A DNA stretch of 64,000 nt, taken from Phytohabitans suffuscus. Lineage in GTDB: Bacteria; Actinomycetota; Actinomycetes; Mycobacteriales; Micromonosporaceae. Location of the stretch: NCBI RefSeq assembly GCF_011764565.1, contig NZ_AP022871.1:9176320-9240319 (forward strand), given 5' to 3'. Shown here in pieces: positions 27,153-35,416 of the stretch; position 1 is the stretch's first letter, and each line of letters starts with the position of its first letter. The translations under genes and the position numbers were made by a program. Under the pieces are notes generated by a model. The model had not been told where the DNA came from. It ran no database searches and saw only the letters and a program-made list of their open reading frames with translations.

Positions 27153-28600
27153 GTGGCGAAAAGCGCACTTGTCATCGGTTCAGGTCCGGTGGGCAGCACT
27201 TTCGCCCGACTGCTGGTGACCGCGGGAATCGATGTCACCATGATCGACGCAGGCGGGCCGCGCTCCACCGAGGTAGGGCACCACCTGCGAAATGAAACGA
27301 TCTACCAGCACAACCCGGACACATTTGCCGAGGTTGTCAGAAGCAGTGCGATGCGGATTTCCGTACCACCGGCCAGGAAATCTGAAAGCGATTCGCACAT
27401 CAACCCGGAGCAGGATCCGGCGACCAATCTCGGCGCCTCCCGGGTCGCCCGCTCGGTCGGCGGAATGGGCATTTTCTGGGCGTGTGCCACACCGCGGGCG
27501 CATCCGGTCGTCGAGCACATCCCGTTCGTCGGCGAGGGTGAGCTTTCCCGCCTGTACGGCGTCGCGGAAGAACTTCTGCACACGACCAGCGGCGCCTATG
27601 AAATGTCGGTGCAGGGCCGGGTCGTCGCGGAAAAGCTCAAGGAGAGCGGGTACGAGGTGCGCGGCCTCCCCTCGCCGTGGAGCGGCTGAGCGTCGACCCG
27701 CCGCGGGTGCACTGGAGCGGCCCGGAGATCATCCTCAAGGGCGGCGACCGCCACGCGCCGAGCGTGGCCGACGACCCGCGCTTCACGCTCCTGGCCGAGC
27801 ATCTGTGCACCAGCCTGGTCCACAGTGGAGGCCGGGTCGTCGGCGCGGTGGTGCGCGACCTGACCACCGGCGCGGAGCGCACCCTCGCCGCCGACACGTA
27901 CGTGGTGGCCGGCGGCTCGGTGCTCACGCCGCAGCTGCTGTGGGCGTCCGGGATCCGGCCGGACGCGCTCGGCCGGTACCTGTGCGAGCAGACCATGGCC
28001 ACCTGCCAGGTCGCCCTCTGCGACGACCTCGCCCGCCAGCTCGACGAAGGGCCGGCCGTGGTCGAGCCCAACCTGTGGATACCGGCCGCCGAGGAGCGGC
28101 CGTGGCACGCACAGCTGCACCGCGGCATCTTCGGCTACGCCGCCGTGCCCGACGACGTCGACCAGCGGACCGTCATCGACCTGGTGTGGTTCAGCACCTG
28201 CGACGTACGGCGTGACAACGCGGTCACGTTCTCCGAGCGCGTGACCGACCCGTACGGCCTGCCGCAGCCGACGTTCCACTTCAGACCGAGCACGGCGGAC
28301 CGCGCCCGCGCCGACGACATGGTGACCGACATGGCGAAGGCGGCGACGGTGCTCGGCAAGTTCCTGCCCGGGGCCGAGCCCGCGTTTCTTGAGGCCGGCT
28401 TCGCGTTGCACATCACCGGCACCACGCGGATGGGCGCGGACGCGCGGGAGAGCGTCGTCGACCCGTACGCGAAGGTGTGGGGTCTGGACAACCTCTACCT
28501 CGGCGGCGGTGGCGTGATCCCGGCGGGGATCGCGTGCAACACGACGCTCACCAGCATGGCCCTCGCGGTGCGCGCGGCGGAGGCGATCGCGGCCGGCTAG
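27153..28600 (+). CDS. pyranose-2-oxidase / C-glycoside-3-oxidase-like GMC oxidoreductase (one apparent frameshift)
   Basis: The GTG at 27153 follows ACGGAGG. The protein begins MAKSALVIGSGPVGSTFARL and resembles pyranose oxidases: ARSVGGMGIFWACATPRAHP occupies the flavinylation segment (GGMSTHWTCATP in pyranose oxidases), but the His that binds FAD covalently is replaced by Phe, so FAD is probably non-covalent. The C-terminal active-site pair is visible: His in FALHITGTTRMG and Asn in IACNTTLTSMAL. One C is missing near 27670, joining GLP to LAVERLSVDPP. Family members oxidise free sugars or glycosides at C2 or C3. Restored length is about 482 residues. Confidence 0.85.
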
Positions 28601-28760
28601 GCCCTGTTTGGAAAATCCTTGCCGGGCTGCGCCGGGCCCAGACGACGACCGGCGGCGCCGGGCGTAAGGCTACATACAACACCGGTATGTGACCTCGCAC
28701 CCGACTTGCCGGACCGCCGCCTGGACTCCGGCTCACGTCGACAAATCTTTCAAACAAGCC
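28600..28760. mobile_element. candidate miniature inverted-repeat element 1
   Basis: The left end GGCCCTGTTTGGAAAATCC (28600-28618) pairs imperfectly with AAATCTTTCAAACAAGCC (28743-28760), about 14 of 19 positions. The enclosed ~120 bp has no gene. The end resembles GGCCCTGTTT-type insertion-sequence termini. It begins at the last base of the GMC gene's stop codon. Confidence 0.5.
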
Positions 28761-28762
28761 CA

Positions 28763-28921
28763 AGCAGTGCTTTGTCAGGTCGGCGGGCAGGCCGGGCCGG
28801 AGCGCGGATCGGATTCGAGGCCCGAGGCCGTGACCTGCGTGAATGCTGGACCGCCCGCTGCGACGCAACGCCCAGACCGGCGGCGTTCGTGCAGGTCAGC
28901 GCGATGTAACAAAGCACTGCT
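28763..28921. mobile_element. candidate miniature inverted-repeat element 2
   Basis: A perfect 13-bp inverted repeat, AGCAGTGCTTTGT at 28763-28775 and ACAAAGCACTGCT at 28909-28921, bounds 159 bp without a gene. No clear target duplication is visible. The right end overlaps the TAG stop codon of the adjacent TetR gene. Confidence 0.6.
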
Positions 28922-29566
28922 AGAGCGTGCCGGCCTCACCGAGCCGGAACATCACTTCCTCCATCTGGTCGCGGGTCAGCGGCTCGGCCGGCAGCGGGTG
29001 TGCCGCCTCGGCGCGCAGCCCGTCGAGGAGGAAGCCGACGCTGCGCCGCCACGCGTCGGGGGCGGCGTCGCCGGTGTGGCGCACCAGCATCGCCGTGGAC
29101 CAGAAGACGAAGAGCAGGTCCTCGCGGGTGAAGTCGGCGCGCAGCAGGCCCTCGCGGCGGGCGCGGTCGATGATGTACCGCTCGCGCTCCTCGGTCACCC
29201 GGCACAGGGCCGTGAGCTGCTCGGACGCGTACCGGCGGGAGATCACGTCGTTGAGCGCGGGGCAGCTGGCCTGCAGCTCGCACACGCCCCGGACGTACCC
29301 GGCGAACCCCTCCCACGGGTCGCGCTGGGCGATCGCGCGCCTGGCCACCTCGGTGAGGCTCCGCGTGGCGAGCTCGGGCACGACCGCGTCGATCAGCGCC
29401 TCACGGCTGCCGAACCGGTTGTACAGCGTGCCCGAGCTCACGCCGGCCCGCCGGGCGATCTCGTCGAGGGGGCGTGCAGCCCTTTCTCCTGGAAGACCAT
29501 GAGCGCGGCCACGCGGAGCTTGTCGGTGTTGCGCCGCGCGTCCGCGCGCAGCCTCGCCTTCGCCAC
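28920..29566 (-). CDS. TetR-family transcriptional regulator (one apparent frameshift)
   Basis: The GTG at 29566 follows GGGGAGGGG. The N terminus (MAKARLRADARRNTDKLRVA, MVFQEKGLHAP) joins, after one missing base in the run near 29470, to LDEIARRAGVSSGTLYNRFG, giving a full helix-turn-helix. The ligand domain runs to GEAGTL. Its stop codon lies in the terminal repeat of the element at 28.76-28.92 kb. It is divergent from the small ORF/DsbA pair. Confidence 0.82.
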
Positions 29567-29579
29567 GACCCCTCCCCAC

Positions 29580-29632
29580 CTAAGTTGACGATGCCCCAAG
29601 TTTAGTGCTACGGTTCGAGACATAAGTTGAGG
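29580..29632. promoter_or_regulatory. TAAGTTGA-type operator boxes
   Basis: CTAAGTTGACG (from 29580), CAAGTTTAG and CATAAGTTGAGG (to 29632) are spaced across the divergent promoter region between the TetR and the small ORF. The same CATAAGTTGAG sequence occurs at the start of the class V aminotransferase at 47.19 kb. They may be binding sites for the TetR. Confidence 0.4.
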
Positions 29633-29661
29633 CGTACGTCAGGATAGCGGGGAGCGGCGTC

Positions 29662-29781
29662 GTGGATGACCCCGAACTGGAGGCCGTCGAGCCTCCCGAG
29701 GACGAGGAGGCACCGGTCGCCCTCGTCATGGTAGAGGCGGATGGCGCCGACGTGTGCGCCCCCGACGGCACGTGCTGGTAG
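29662..29781 (+). CDS. 39-residue acidic peptide ORF with Cys-x5-Cys-Trp tail
   Basis: A GTG at 29662, seven bases after GGGGAG, opens MDDPELEAVEPPEDEEAPVA LVMVEADGADVCAPDGTCW and stops at 29781. It is strongly acidic, has two Cys (CAPDGTC) and ends in Trp. The DsbA/FrnE-family gene starts 13 bases later with its ribosome site directly after this stop, so the two should be one transcript. Peptides of this form (acidic leader, short Cys-containing tail) recall RiPP precursors or small redox substrates, but I know no named family. Its small size means chance occurrence is possible. Confidence 0.5.
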   Translation: MDDPELEAVEPPEDEEAPVALVMVEADGADVCAPDGTCW

Positions 29782-29794
29782 CGAGGAGAGGCAC

Positions 29795-30424
29795 GTGAAG
29801 ATCGAGGTCTGGTCCGACATCGTCTGCCCGTGGTGCTACATCGGCAAGCGCCGGCTGCAGAGCGCCCTGGCCCGGTTCGACCACGCCGGCGACGTCGAGG
29901 TCACCTGGCGCAGCTTCCAGCTCGACCCGTCCGCGCGGCGCGGCGACAACCAGCCGACCACCGAGATGCTGTCCGGCAAGTACGGGGTGCCGCCCGCCCA
30001 GGCGAAGGAGATGCAGGACCGGGTCACCGCGCTCGCGGCCGAGGAGGGCCTCACCTACCACCTCGACCGGTCGCTGACCGCCAACACGTTCGACGCGCAC
30101 CGGCTGACCCACTTCGCCGCGACGCTCGGGCTGGCGGACGGCATCCACGAGCGGCTGTTCCAGGCCGCGCTCGTGAACGGCGAGGCGGTCGACGACACCG
30201 AGACGCTGGTGCGGATCGGTACCGAGGTGGGCCTGCCCGAGGACGAGGCGCGCAAGGTGCTCGACGGCGACGCGTACGCCGACGACGTCCGCGACGACAT
30301 CAGCCAGGCCCGCGCGTTCGGCGCCAACGGCGTGCCGTTCTTCGTCTTCGACCGCGCGTACGGCATCTCCGGCGCGCAGCCGGTCGAGGTCTTCCTGACC
30401 ACACTGGAGCGCGCGGCTTCCTAG
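29795..30424 (+). CDS. DsbA-family oxidoreductase (FrnE-like)
   Basis: The 209-residue protein begins MKIEVWSDIVCPWCYIGKRR, a thioredoxin fold with CPWC at residues 11-14, then a helical insertion and the cis-Pro region FGANGVPFFVFDRAYGISGA. FrnE-like proteins are cytosolic DsbA relatives with disulfide or isomerase activity, linked to polyketide clusters and oxidative stress in bacteria. No signal peptide is present. The GTG at 29795 has GAGGAGAG eight bases upstream, overlapping the end of the small acidic ORF. Confidence 0.93.
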   Translation: MKIEVWSDIVCPWCYIGKRRLQSALARFDHAGDVEVTWRSFQLDPSARRGDNQPTTEMLSGKYGVPPAQAKEMQDRVTALAAEEGLTYHLDRSLTANTFDAHRLTHFAATLGLADGIHERLFQAALVNGEAVDDTETLVRIGTEVGLPEDEARKVLDGDAYADDVRDDISQARAFGANGVPFFVFDRAYGISGAQPVEVFLTTLERAAS

Positions 30425-30426
30425 GC

Positions 30427-30559
30427 GATCCGTTCCAGGGGGTCGCCGCGCTCGGGCCACGCCCGATTGTCCTTTGTGGAGATTTGGGCTACCGCGATGT
30501 CCGCGATAGCCCAAAGTCCTTTGGCAGGCATCGACCACGCCGATCCTTCGGAACGGATC
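30427..30559. repeat. dispersed repeat copy A with terminal inverted repeats
   Basis: Ends GATCCGTTCC (30427-30436) and GGAACGGATC (30550-30559) are inverted. Inside lies a near-perfect 14-bp hairpin (30483-30496 with 30502-30515). The left half matches the repeat at 50.6 kb (GTCCTTTGTGGAGAT, then GGGCTACCGCGATGTCCG). It directly follows the DsbA stop and could also terminate transcription. Confidence 0.7.
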
Positions 30560-30617
30560 CTCCAGGTCCGTGCGGGCGCCAGGTGCCGGCCACCGGCCGC
30601 CTCGGACTGGCGCTGTT

Positions 30618-31595
30618 TCACTGCTCCGGCGCGAGACGCCCGACGAAGATGAGCGTGAGGACCACGTTGAGCAGCAGGATGAACGTGCCGATGGCGAGCG
30701 CCTCGTTCATCCGCAGCTCGGTGAAGGCGGTGTTGTACATCTCCATCGGCAGCGTCTGCGTCGCCTTGAGCGGGCCGCCGCCGGTGAGCGCCAGCACCAC
30801 ACCGAGCCCGGTCAGCACCGAGTAGCTCTGCCAGATGACGCTGATCGCGATCTGCGGGGCGATCAGCGGGATGGCGACGTACCGGGCCGGTTGAGCCCGG
30901 TCGACCCGCGCGGCGTCCAGGTGCGGGTGTCGATGGTCTGCAGCCCACCGTGCAGCAGCAGGATCGTCAGCGGCAGGTCGGTCCACACCTGACAGAAGAT
31001 GACCATGACCCACGGCGAGCTTGGGGTCGCTGAGCCACGGCAGCCCGTCGAAGCCGAAGAACTGGATCGTCCGGTTCAGCAGCCCGAACTCGGGGTTGAA
31101 CCGGATGCGGAACATGACGGCGGCCGCAACATTGGAGACGATGTACGGCGCGATCGTCACCGCGCACAGGAAGCGCAGGTGGCTCACCACGGCGGTTGAG
31201 CGCGAAGGCGAAAACGAGGCCGAGGACGAGTACGGTGCCGGCGACGAGGCACCCGGTCACGAAGATCGCGGTGACCCAGAAGGCGTGCCGGAAGTCGCCG
31301 TCCTTGAACAGGTGGACGTAGTTGTCGAGCCCCACAAACGACTGCGGCTCACCGATCCGCTCGGCCCGGAAGAAGGCTCTAGTAGACGCTGTACAGGACC
31401 GGGAAGCCGAGGATGAGACTCACAGCGACGGTCGAGGGCGCCGAGAAGAGGTACGGTGTCAGCCGCGAGTACCCGATCGTCCCGCTGCCGTCGATCGCCC
31501 CCGTGGTCGCGGCGGCGCCACCGCCCGTCCGGCCTGACGAGCCGCTTCACCCTCTCTGCCAGCGACGGCGGCGCCGGGTGACCGTCACCGGGCAT
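30618..31595 (-). pseudogene. degraded sugar ABC transporter permease (MalF/UgpA type)
   Basis: Reading across frames from an ATG at 31595 gives PPSLAERVKRLVRP, SRLTPYLFSAPSTVAVSLIL, an in-frame TAG, FFRAERIGEPQSFVGLDNYV, HLRFLCAVTIAPYIVSNVAA, IFCQVWTDLPLTILLLHGGL, then IALIAPQIAISVIWQSYSV-like sequence and LALTGGGPLKATQTLPMEMY. This is a complete sugar permease in pieces, with a stop codon and several frame changes of more than one kind, and the conserved DGAG of the EAA loop is lost. No binding protein or partner permease is adjacent, so it is a true remnant. Confidence 0.75.
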
Positions 31596-31920
31596 CGAGC
31601 CGCGGTCGTACCTGAGGGCGCCGCCAGGTTCTATCGATCGTCTTCATCAGCGGATGGCGACCACGGTCCCACCGCTCAGCCGAGCGCTGGCGCCGGGCAG
31701 GCCCCGAGTGGACAGAAGGGAAGCGGTCGGCCACTGACCACGACCTATTGTTACATTAGGCATTTTACATGATCTGGCAGTCAGGCAACGACCGTGCTCG
31801 TGGCTCGGTCCCGATCGCGCGATCTGCACTGGTATCAACAGGTTCTGGCTCTCCACCGGCGGCACCGATCTGGCATGATCGCTCCGACAGCACGCTATAT
31901 AACATGTAACGGAGGTGCTC
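31596..31920. promoter_or_regulatory. regulatory region of the MFS gene with TACAT boxes
   Basis: Mostly gene-free. It holds AT-rich boxes unlike the surroundings: TTACATT (31751-31757), TTTTACATGA (31763-31772) and CTATATAACATGTAAC (31895-31910) just before the GGAGG of the MFS gene. Similar TACAT elements precede the hydroxyacid dehydrogenase, suggesting one regulator (GntR-like operators look like this) for both. Confidence 0.5.
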
Positions 31921-33113
31921 ATGGCTGAGGGATCGCGCCGGGTCCGGATCGGGCTGATCCTCGTCGCCCAGAGCACCCAGAACCTCACCATCGGCGCGAT
32001 CGCGCTCTTCCTCCCGCTGATCCGAGACGACATCCAGATGTCGTTCTCCCAGGCCGGCTCGCTCGCCGTGGCCGCCACGCTGGTGTACGCGTTCATGCAG
32101 ATCCCCGCCGGCTACCTCGGCGACCGCTTCGGGCAAAGCGGGTGTTCCTCGTCGGACTGGTGGGGATGAACGGCCTGTCGTTCCTGCTCGCCCTCTGCGA
32201 CACCTATCCACAGCTCGTGGCCAACCAGGCGGTCTCCGGCGTGTTCCGGGCCCTCGCCTTCACACCCGGGCTGGTGCTGATCGCGGCGGAGTTCGGGGCG
32301 TCCCGGCGGGCGACCGCGATGAGCCTGTACGTGGCCTCCGGCTTCCTCGCTGGGACCGTCCTCAACTTGGTCGGCCCGCTGCTCGTGGGTCCGCTCGGCT
32401 GGCGGCCGCTGCTCGCGCTCGTCTCCGCGGCCAGCCTGGTCTTCGTCGCGCTGTACTGGCGGGTCGGCGGCCCGGGACCCCAACCCGAGCCGGCCGCCAC
32501 CCGTCCGGGCCTTGGCGACTTCGCCGGACTGCTGCGGCACCCGGTGGTGTGGCTGTCCAGCGTCGTGCAGTTCACCCGGCTGGCGGTGGTCTCCTCGCTA
32601 CGCTTCTGGCTGCCCACGTACCTGGTCACCGACAAGGGCGTCTCGCTCACCACGGCCGGTGTCGTGGTCGCGGTGGGCAACGCGGTCACCCTCCCCGCCA
32701 ACCTCGTCGGCGGGTACGTCTCGGACCGGCGCCAGCAGCCGTCACTCGTCATCGGTGCCTCGCTCGCCGTGCTGGCCGCCGGCCTCGGCCTGCTGGTGGC
32801 GGCGGACGACCTCGCGCTGGTGGTCGCGGCCGTCGCGGTGCTGTCGCTGTTCATGCAGGCGTACTCGGGGGCGCTCTTCGAGGTGCCGTTGCGGCACCTG
32901 GGGACCAGGTCCGCGGGAACGCTCAACGGCTTCGGCAACTTCTGGGCCAACGTGGGCGCGCTGGTCTTCGCGTACGTGCTGGGCGCGGGCAAGGACGCGA
33001 CCGGCTCGTTCGCCCCGGGGTGGCTGGCGATCGGCGGGCTGTGCGTGGTCGCGCTGGCGGCGACGGTCGTGATGGCCCGGGTCAGGCCGCCGGCGCCCGT
33101 CGCGCCTTCCTAG
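31921..33113 (+). CDS. MFS transporter (one apparent frameshift)
   Basis: The ATG at 31921 follows CGGAGG. Twelve hydrophobic segments are visible. The loop 2-3 MFS motif is AGYLGDRFG, then one base is missing near 32135 before QKRVFLVGLVGMNGLS. Later segments include SLRFWLPTYLVTDKGVSLTT and NLVGGYVSDRRQQPS. Restored length is about 398 residues. It belongs to the group that moves small organic acids or sugars acids, but the substrate is unknown. It is probably co-regulated with the convergent 2-hydroxyacid dehydrogenase, which suggests uptake and oxidation of an alpha-hydroxy acid. Confidence 0.87.
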
Positions 33114-33430
33114 CCTGAGCGCACCCGCGAGTCGGGCTGGCGCACAACCGGTCAATGCCATGACATAGTGCAGATTATATAATCTGCGCGCTCGCTCAGG
33201 CCATGCCAGCGCTCCAACCCGCCGGCCCAGCACCCCTCCGCCCGCGAACGGCCCGCCTCGGCATCGCCGGCCCACGACCGCTCCCACCGCGAAGGAGCAC
33301 GCCGCGACGCCTCGTCAGAGACCCGCCCACGCGGCGCAGGTTTCCGAGGTCGACGCCACGAAAGGCTGGCACCTCAGACCGGCACGGGCAGCGACCATGC
33401 CCACAGTGGACGGTCGCGCTGAACGGCCGG
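33114..33430. other. gap between convergent MFS and dehydrogenase genes
   Basis: No gene is supported. It contains a perfect AT-rich 18-bp palindrome at 33170-33187 and one CCACAGTGG element at 33401-33409. Confidence 0.5.
33170..33187. promoter_or_regulatory. perfect 18-bp AT-rich palindrome
   Basis: GCAGATTATATAATCTGC reads identically on both strands. Its AT content is striking against the background. It may be an operator of the same regulator as the nearby TACAT boxes or a terminator between convergent genes. Confidence 0.6.
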
Positions 33431-34384
33431 TCAGGAGCGGGCCAGCCACGGCTGCGCGCCGACGAGTGGCGCCTCGGCCCCGTTCAGCAGCGCCCACACC
33501 TGCTGGCAGACCGTGAGCGACGTCCGTTCGCGGGACTGCCGGGTGCCGCCGGCCACGTGCGGGCTCAGCACGATCCCGGGTAGCCCGAACAGCGGGTGGT
33601 CGTCGCGCGGCGGTTCCCGGTCGTACACGTCGGTGGCGGCGCCCCGGACCTCGCCGGCCACCAGCGCCTCGGCCAGCGCGTCCTCGTCGACGATGCCGCC
33701 GCGACTGATGATGACGACGACGCCCTCGGGGCCGAGCAGCCGCAGTTCGGGGCGGCCGATCATGCCACGGCTCTCGCCGGTGAGCGGGGCCGCGACGATC
33801 GCGTTGTCGGCCCATTCGAGCAGGACGCCGAGGGTGGGAAACATGGTCCCGGCGGCCGGCGCCCCGTACGGGTCGTAGAAGCCGATCTCGCAGCCGAACG
33901 CGTTCCGGCACATCTCGGCCACCCGCCGGCCGATGTGGCCCGCGCCGACGACGCCGAGGCGGCTGCCGGACAGCTCGTTGACCAGGGGCATCTCGAACCG
34001 CTGCCGGAACCTGCCCTCCCGCGTGGCCCGGTCGCGCACCGGCACCTCCCGGGTCGCGGCCAGCAGGAGGGTGAGCGCGTGCTCGGCGACCGAGGTGGCG
34101 TTGCCGCCGGCGCCGACGTTGGTGAGCTTGATGCCGCGCGCCGCGACCTCGGCCAGGTCGACCGTGTCCACGCCGGCGCCGCGCTTACCGATCACCTCCA
34201 GGGCGGGCAGCAGGTCGAGCAGCGGCTTGTCGACCGGCACGCTGTAGTACACCAGCGCGCGGACGGCGGCCGCGTGCTCCCGCCAGGCGCCCGCCTCGTC
34301 GGCGAGGACCAGCTCGGCGCCCTGCTCACGCAGCCACGCGGTGGCGTTGTCGGGCAGCGGCTGCATGATCAGGATCTTGGTCAT
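33431..34384 (-). CDS. D-isomer-specific 2-hydroxyacid dehydrogenase
   Basis: The 317-residue protein has the NAD motif LGVVGAGHIGRRVAEM (about residues 146-161) and the catalytic triad Arg in VVIISRGGIVDE, Glu in VYDREPPRDD and His in VLSPHVAGGT. It resembles phosphoglycerate dehydrogenase/hydroxypyruvate reductases. The N-terminal domain contains VIGKRGAGVDTVDLAEVAARG, the usual substrate-loop region. It oxidises a D-2-hydroxy acid or reduces a 2-keto acid with NAD(P). A TACAT palindrome lies 11 bases upstream of its start, and its neighbour is an MFS transporter with similar upstream boxes. Confidence 0.93.
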   Translation of the reverse strand: MTKILIMQPLPDNATAWLREQGAELVLADEAGAWREHAAAVRALVYYSVPVDKPLLDLLPALEVIGKRGAGVDTVDLAEVAARGIKLTNVGAGGNATSVAEHALTLLLAATREVPVRDRATREGRFRQRFEMPLVNELSGSRLGVVGAGHIGRRVAEMCRNAFGCEIGFYDPYGAPAAGTMFPTLGVLLEWADNAIVAAPLTGESRGMIGRPELRLLGPEGVVVIISRGGIVDEDALAEALVAGEVRGAATDVYDREPPRDDHPLFGLPGIVLSPHVAGGTRQSRERTSLTVCQQVWALLNGAEAPLVGAQPWLARS

Positions 34385-34394
34385 CGTTGTATTT

Positions 34395-34407
34395 TACATA
34401 CTATGTA
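34395..34407. promoter_or_regulatory. TACATA-C-TATGTA operator
   Basis: A perfect 6-bp inverted repeat about one base, just upstream of the dehydrogenase start. It shares the TACAT core with boxes before the MFS gene. Confidence 0.6.
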
Positions 34408-34520
34408 GCAGTCGAGGGTAGCAGTCGAGGAACGGGCGCCGCCGCGCGCCGTACACAGGGCTGGTTGAATGTCCCGCGCAGGCGCGCCCGCACGGGGGCG
34501 GCCCCGATTTCGGAGGTCAC

Positions 34521-34784
34521 GTGACCGACACGACGCGAGACGTCGAACGCATCTACTCCACGCCGGATGTCGTCGCCAAGCTGCGGCGCCTGGCGGACGC
34601 GCTGGAGTCCGAGACGCCGTTCCGGATCCAGATCGCCGGTGAGCGGATCCGCGTTCCCGCCCGCGCCCAGTTCTCCATCGAGCACGAGCGGGGCGAGAAC
34701 GAGGAGGAGATCGAGTTCCAGCTGAAGTGGTCCCTCGATGAGGACGGCGACGAGGGCGAGGACGACGAGGAGGCGGACGTCTAG
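34521..34784 (+). CDS. amphi-Trp domain protein
   Basis: The 87-residue protein (MTDTTRDVERIYSTPDVVAK...) has the amphi-Trp domain pattern: a basic helix, then ARAQFSIEHERGENEEEIEF QLKW, with a very acidic tail (DEDGDEGEDDEEADV). The family is small, cytosolic and of unknown function. The GTG at 34521 follows a GGAGG (34511-34515). A hairpin terminator lies right after it. Confidence 0.85.
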   Translation: MTDTTRDVERIYSTPDVVAKLRRLADALESETPFRIQIAGERIRVPARAQFSIEHERGENEEEIEFQLKWSLDEDGDEGEDDEEADV

Positions 34785-34794
34785 GTCCGCGTCG

Positions 34795-34819
34795 GGAGCC
34801 GGGCCGCGGGCCCGGCTCC
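34795..34819. terminator. bidirectional hairpin terminator
   Basis: Perfect 11-bp arms GGAGCCGGGCC (34795-34805) and GGCCCGGCTCC (34809-34819) with a 3-base loop, between convergent genes. Confidence 0.8.
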
Positions 34820-34820
34820 G

Positions 34821-35360
34821 TTACTTGAGCTCACCCTCAAGAAGCCCCATCGTGTACTTGTCGAGCCACCGGCCCTCCCGCCGGAACACCTCGCGCAGCC
34901 GCCCCTCCTCCACGAAGCCCACCCGCCGGTAGACCTGCAGCGCCGCCGCGTTCTCGGTGACCACGGTCAGCGTGACCTTGTGCAGGCGCATCGCCTCGAA
35001 GGCGTACCGGCACACCGTGCGGACCGCGTCGGTGCCGAAGCCCTTGCCCCAGAAGTCCTTCTCGCCGAGGTAGACGTCGAGCTCGGCGCAGCCGGTCTCC
35101 GGCTCGGCGCCGGAGAGCCGCACCAGCCCGATGAGCCGCCACCCGGCGGCGGGCTCGGCGGGCGCGTCCACGCCGAAGAGCACGTCGCCGTAGGCGTTGC
35201 GCTCCCGCCCCTCCAGCCACGTCCGCACCCGGGCGAGGGTCTGCGCGTACCCGGCGTCCATCCAGCGCATCACCTCCGGGTCGTGGTTCCAGCGCCACAG
35301 CGCCTCGGCGTCCGCCGGCTCCATCGCCCGCAACCGCACCCGCTCGCCCAGCACGAACAT
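34821..35360 (-). CDS. GNAT acetyltransferase (RimJ/RimL type)
   Basis: The 179-residue protein begins MFVLGERVRLRAMEPADAEA and has the acetyl-CoA loop region YLGEKDFWGKGFGTDAVRTV and the motif B stretch VVTENAAALQVYRRVGFVEEG. RimJ/RimL-type enzymes acetylate protein N termini or small amines. It is divergent from the FAD monooxygenase gene, with about 56 bases between the two starts. Confidence 0.9.
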   Translation of the reverse strand: MFVLGERVRLRAMEPADAEALWRWNHDPEVMRWMDAGYAQTLARVRTWLEGRERNAYGDVLFGVDAPAEPAAGWRLIGLVRLSGAEPETGCAELDVYLGEKDFWGKGFGTDAVRTVCRYAFEAMRLHKVTLTVVTENAAALQVYRRVGFVEEGRLREVFRREGRWLDKYTMGLLEGELK

Positions 35361-35416
35361 GTCCCGCTCCCCCGCCCCGTGTCGAAACCCCGATCATGCC
35401 CGGTAGCGTGGGACGG

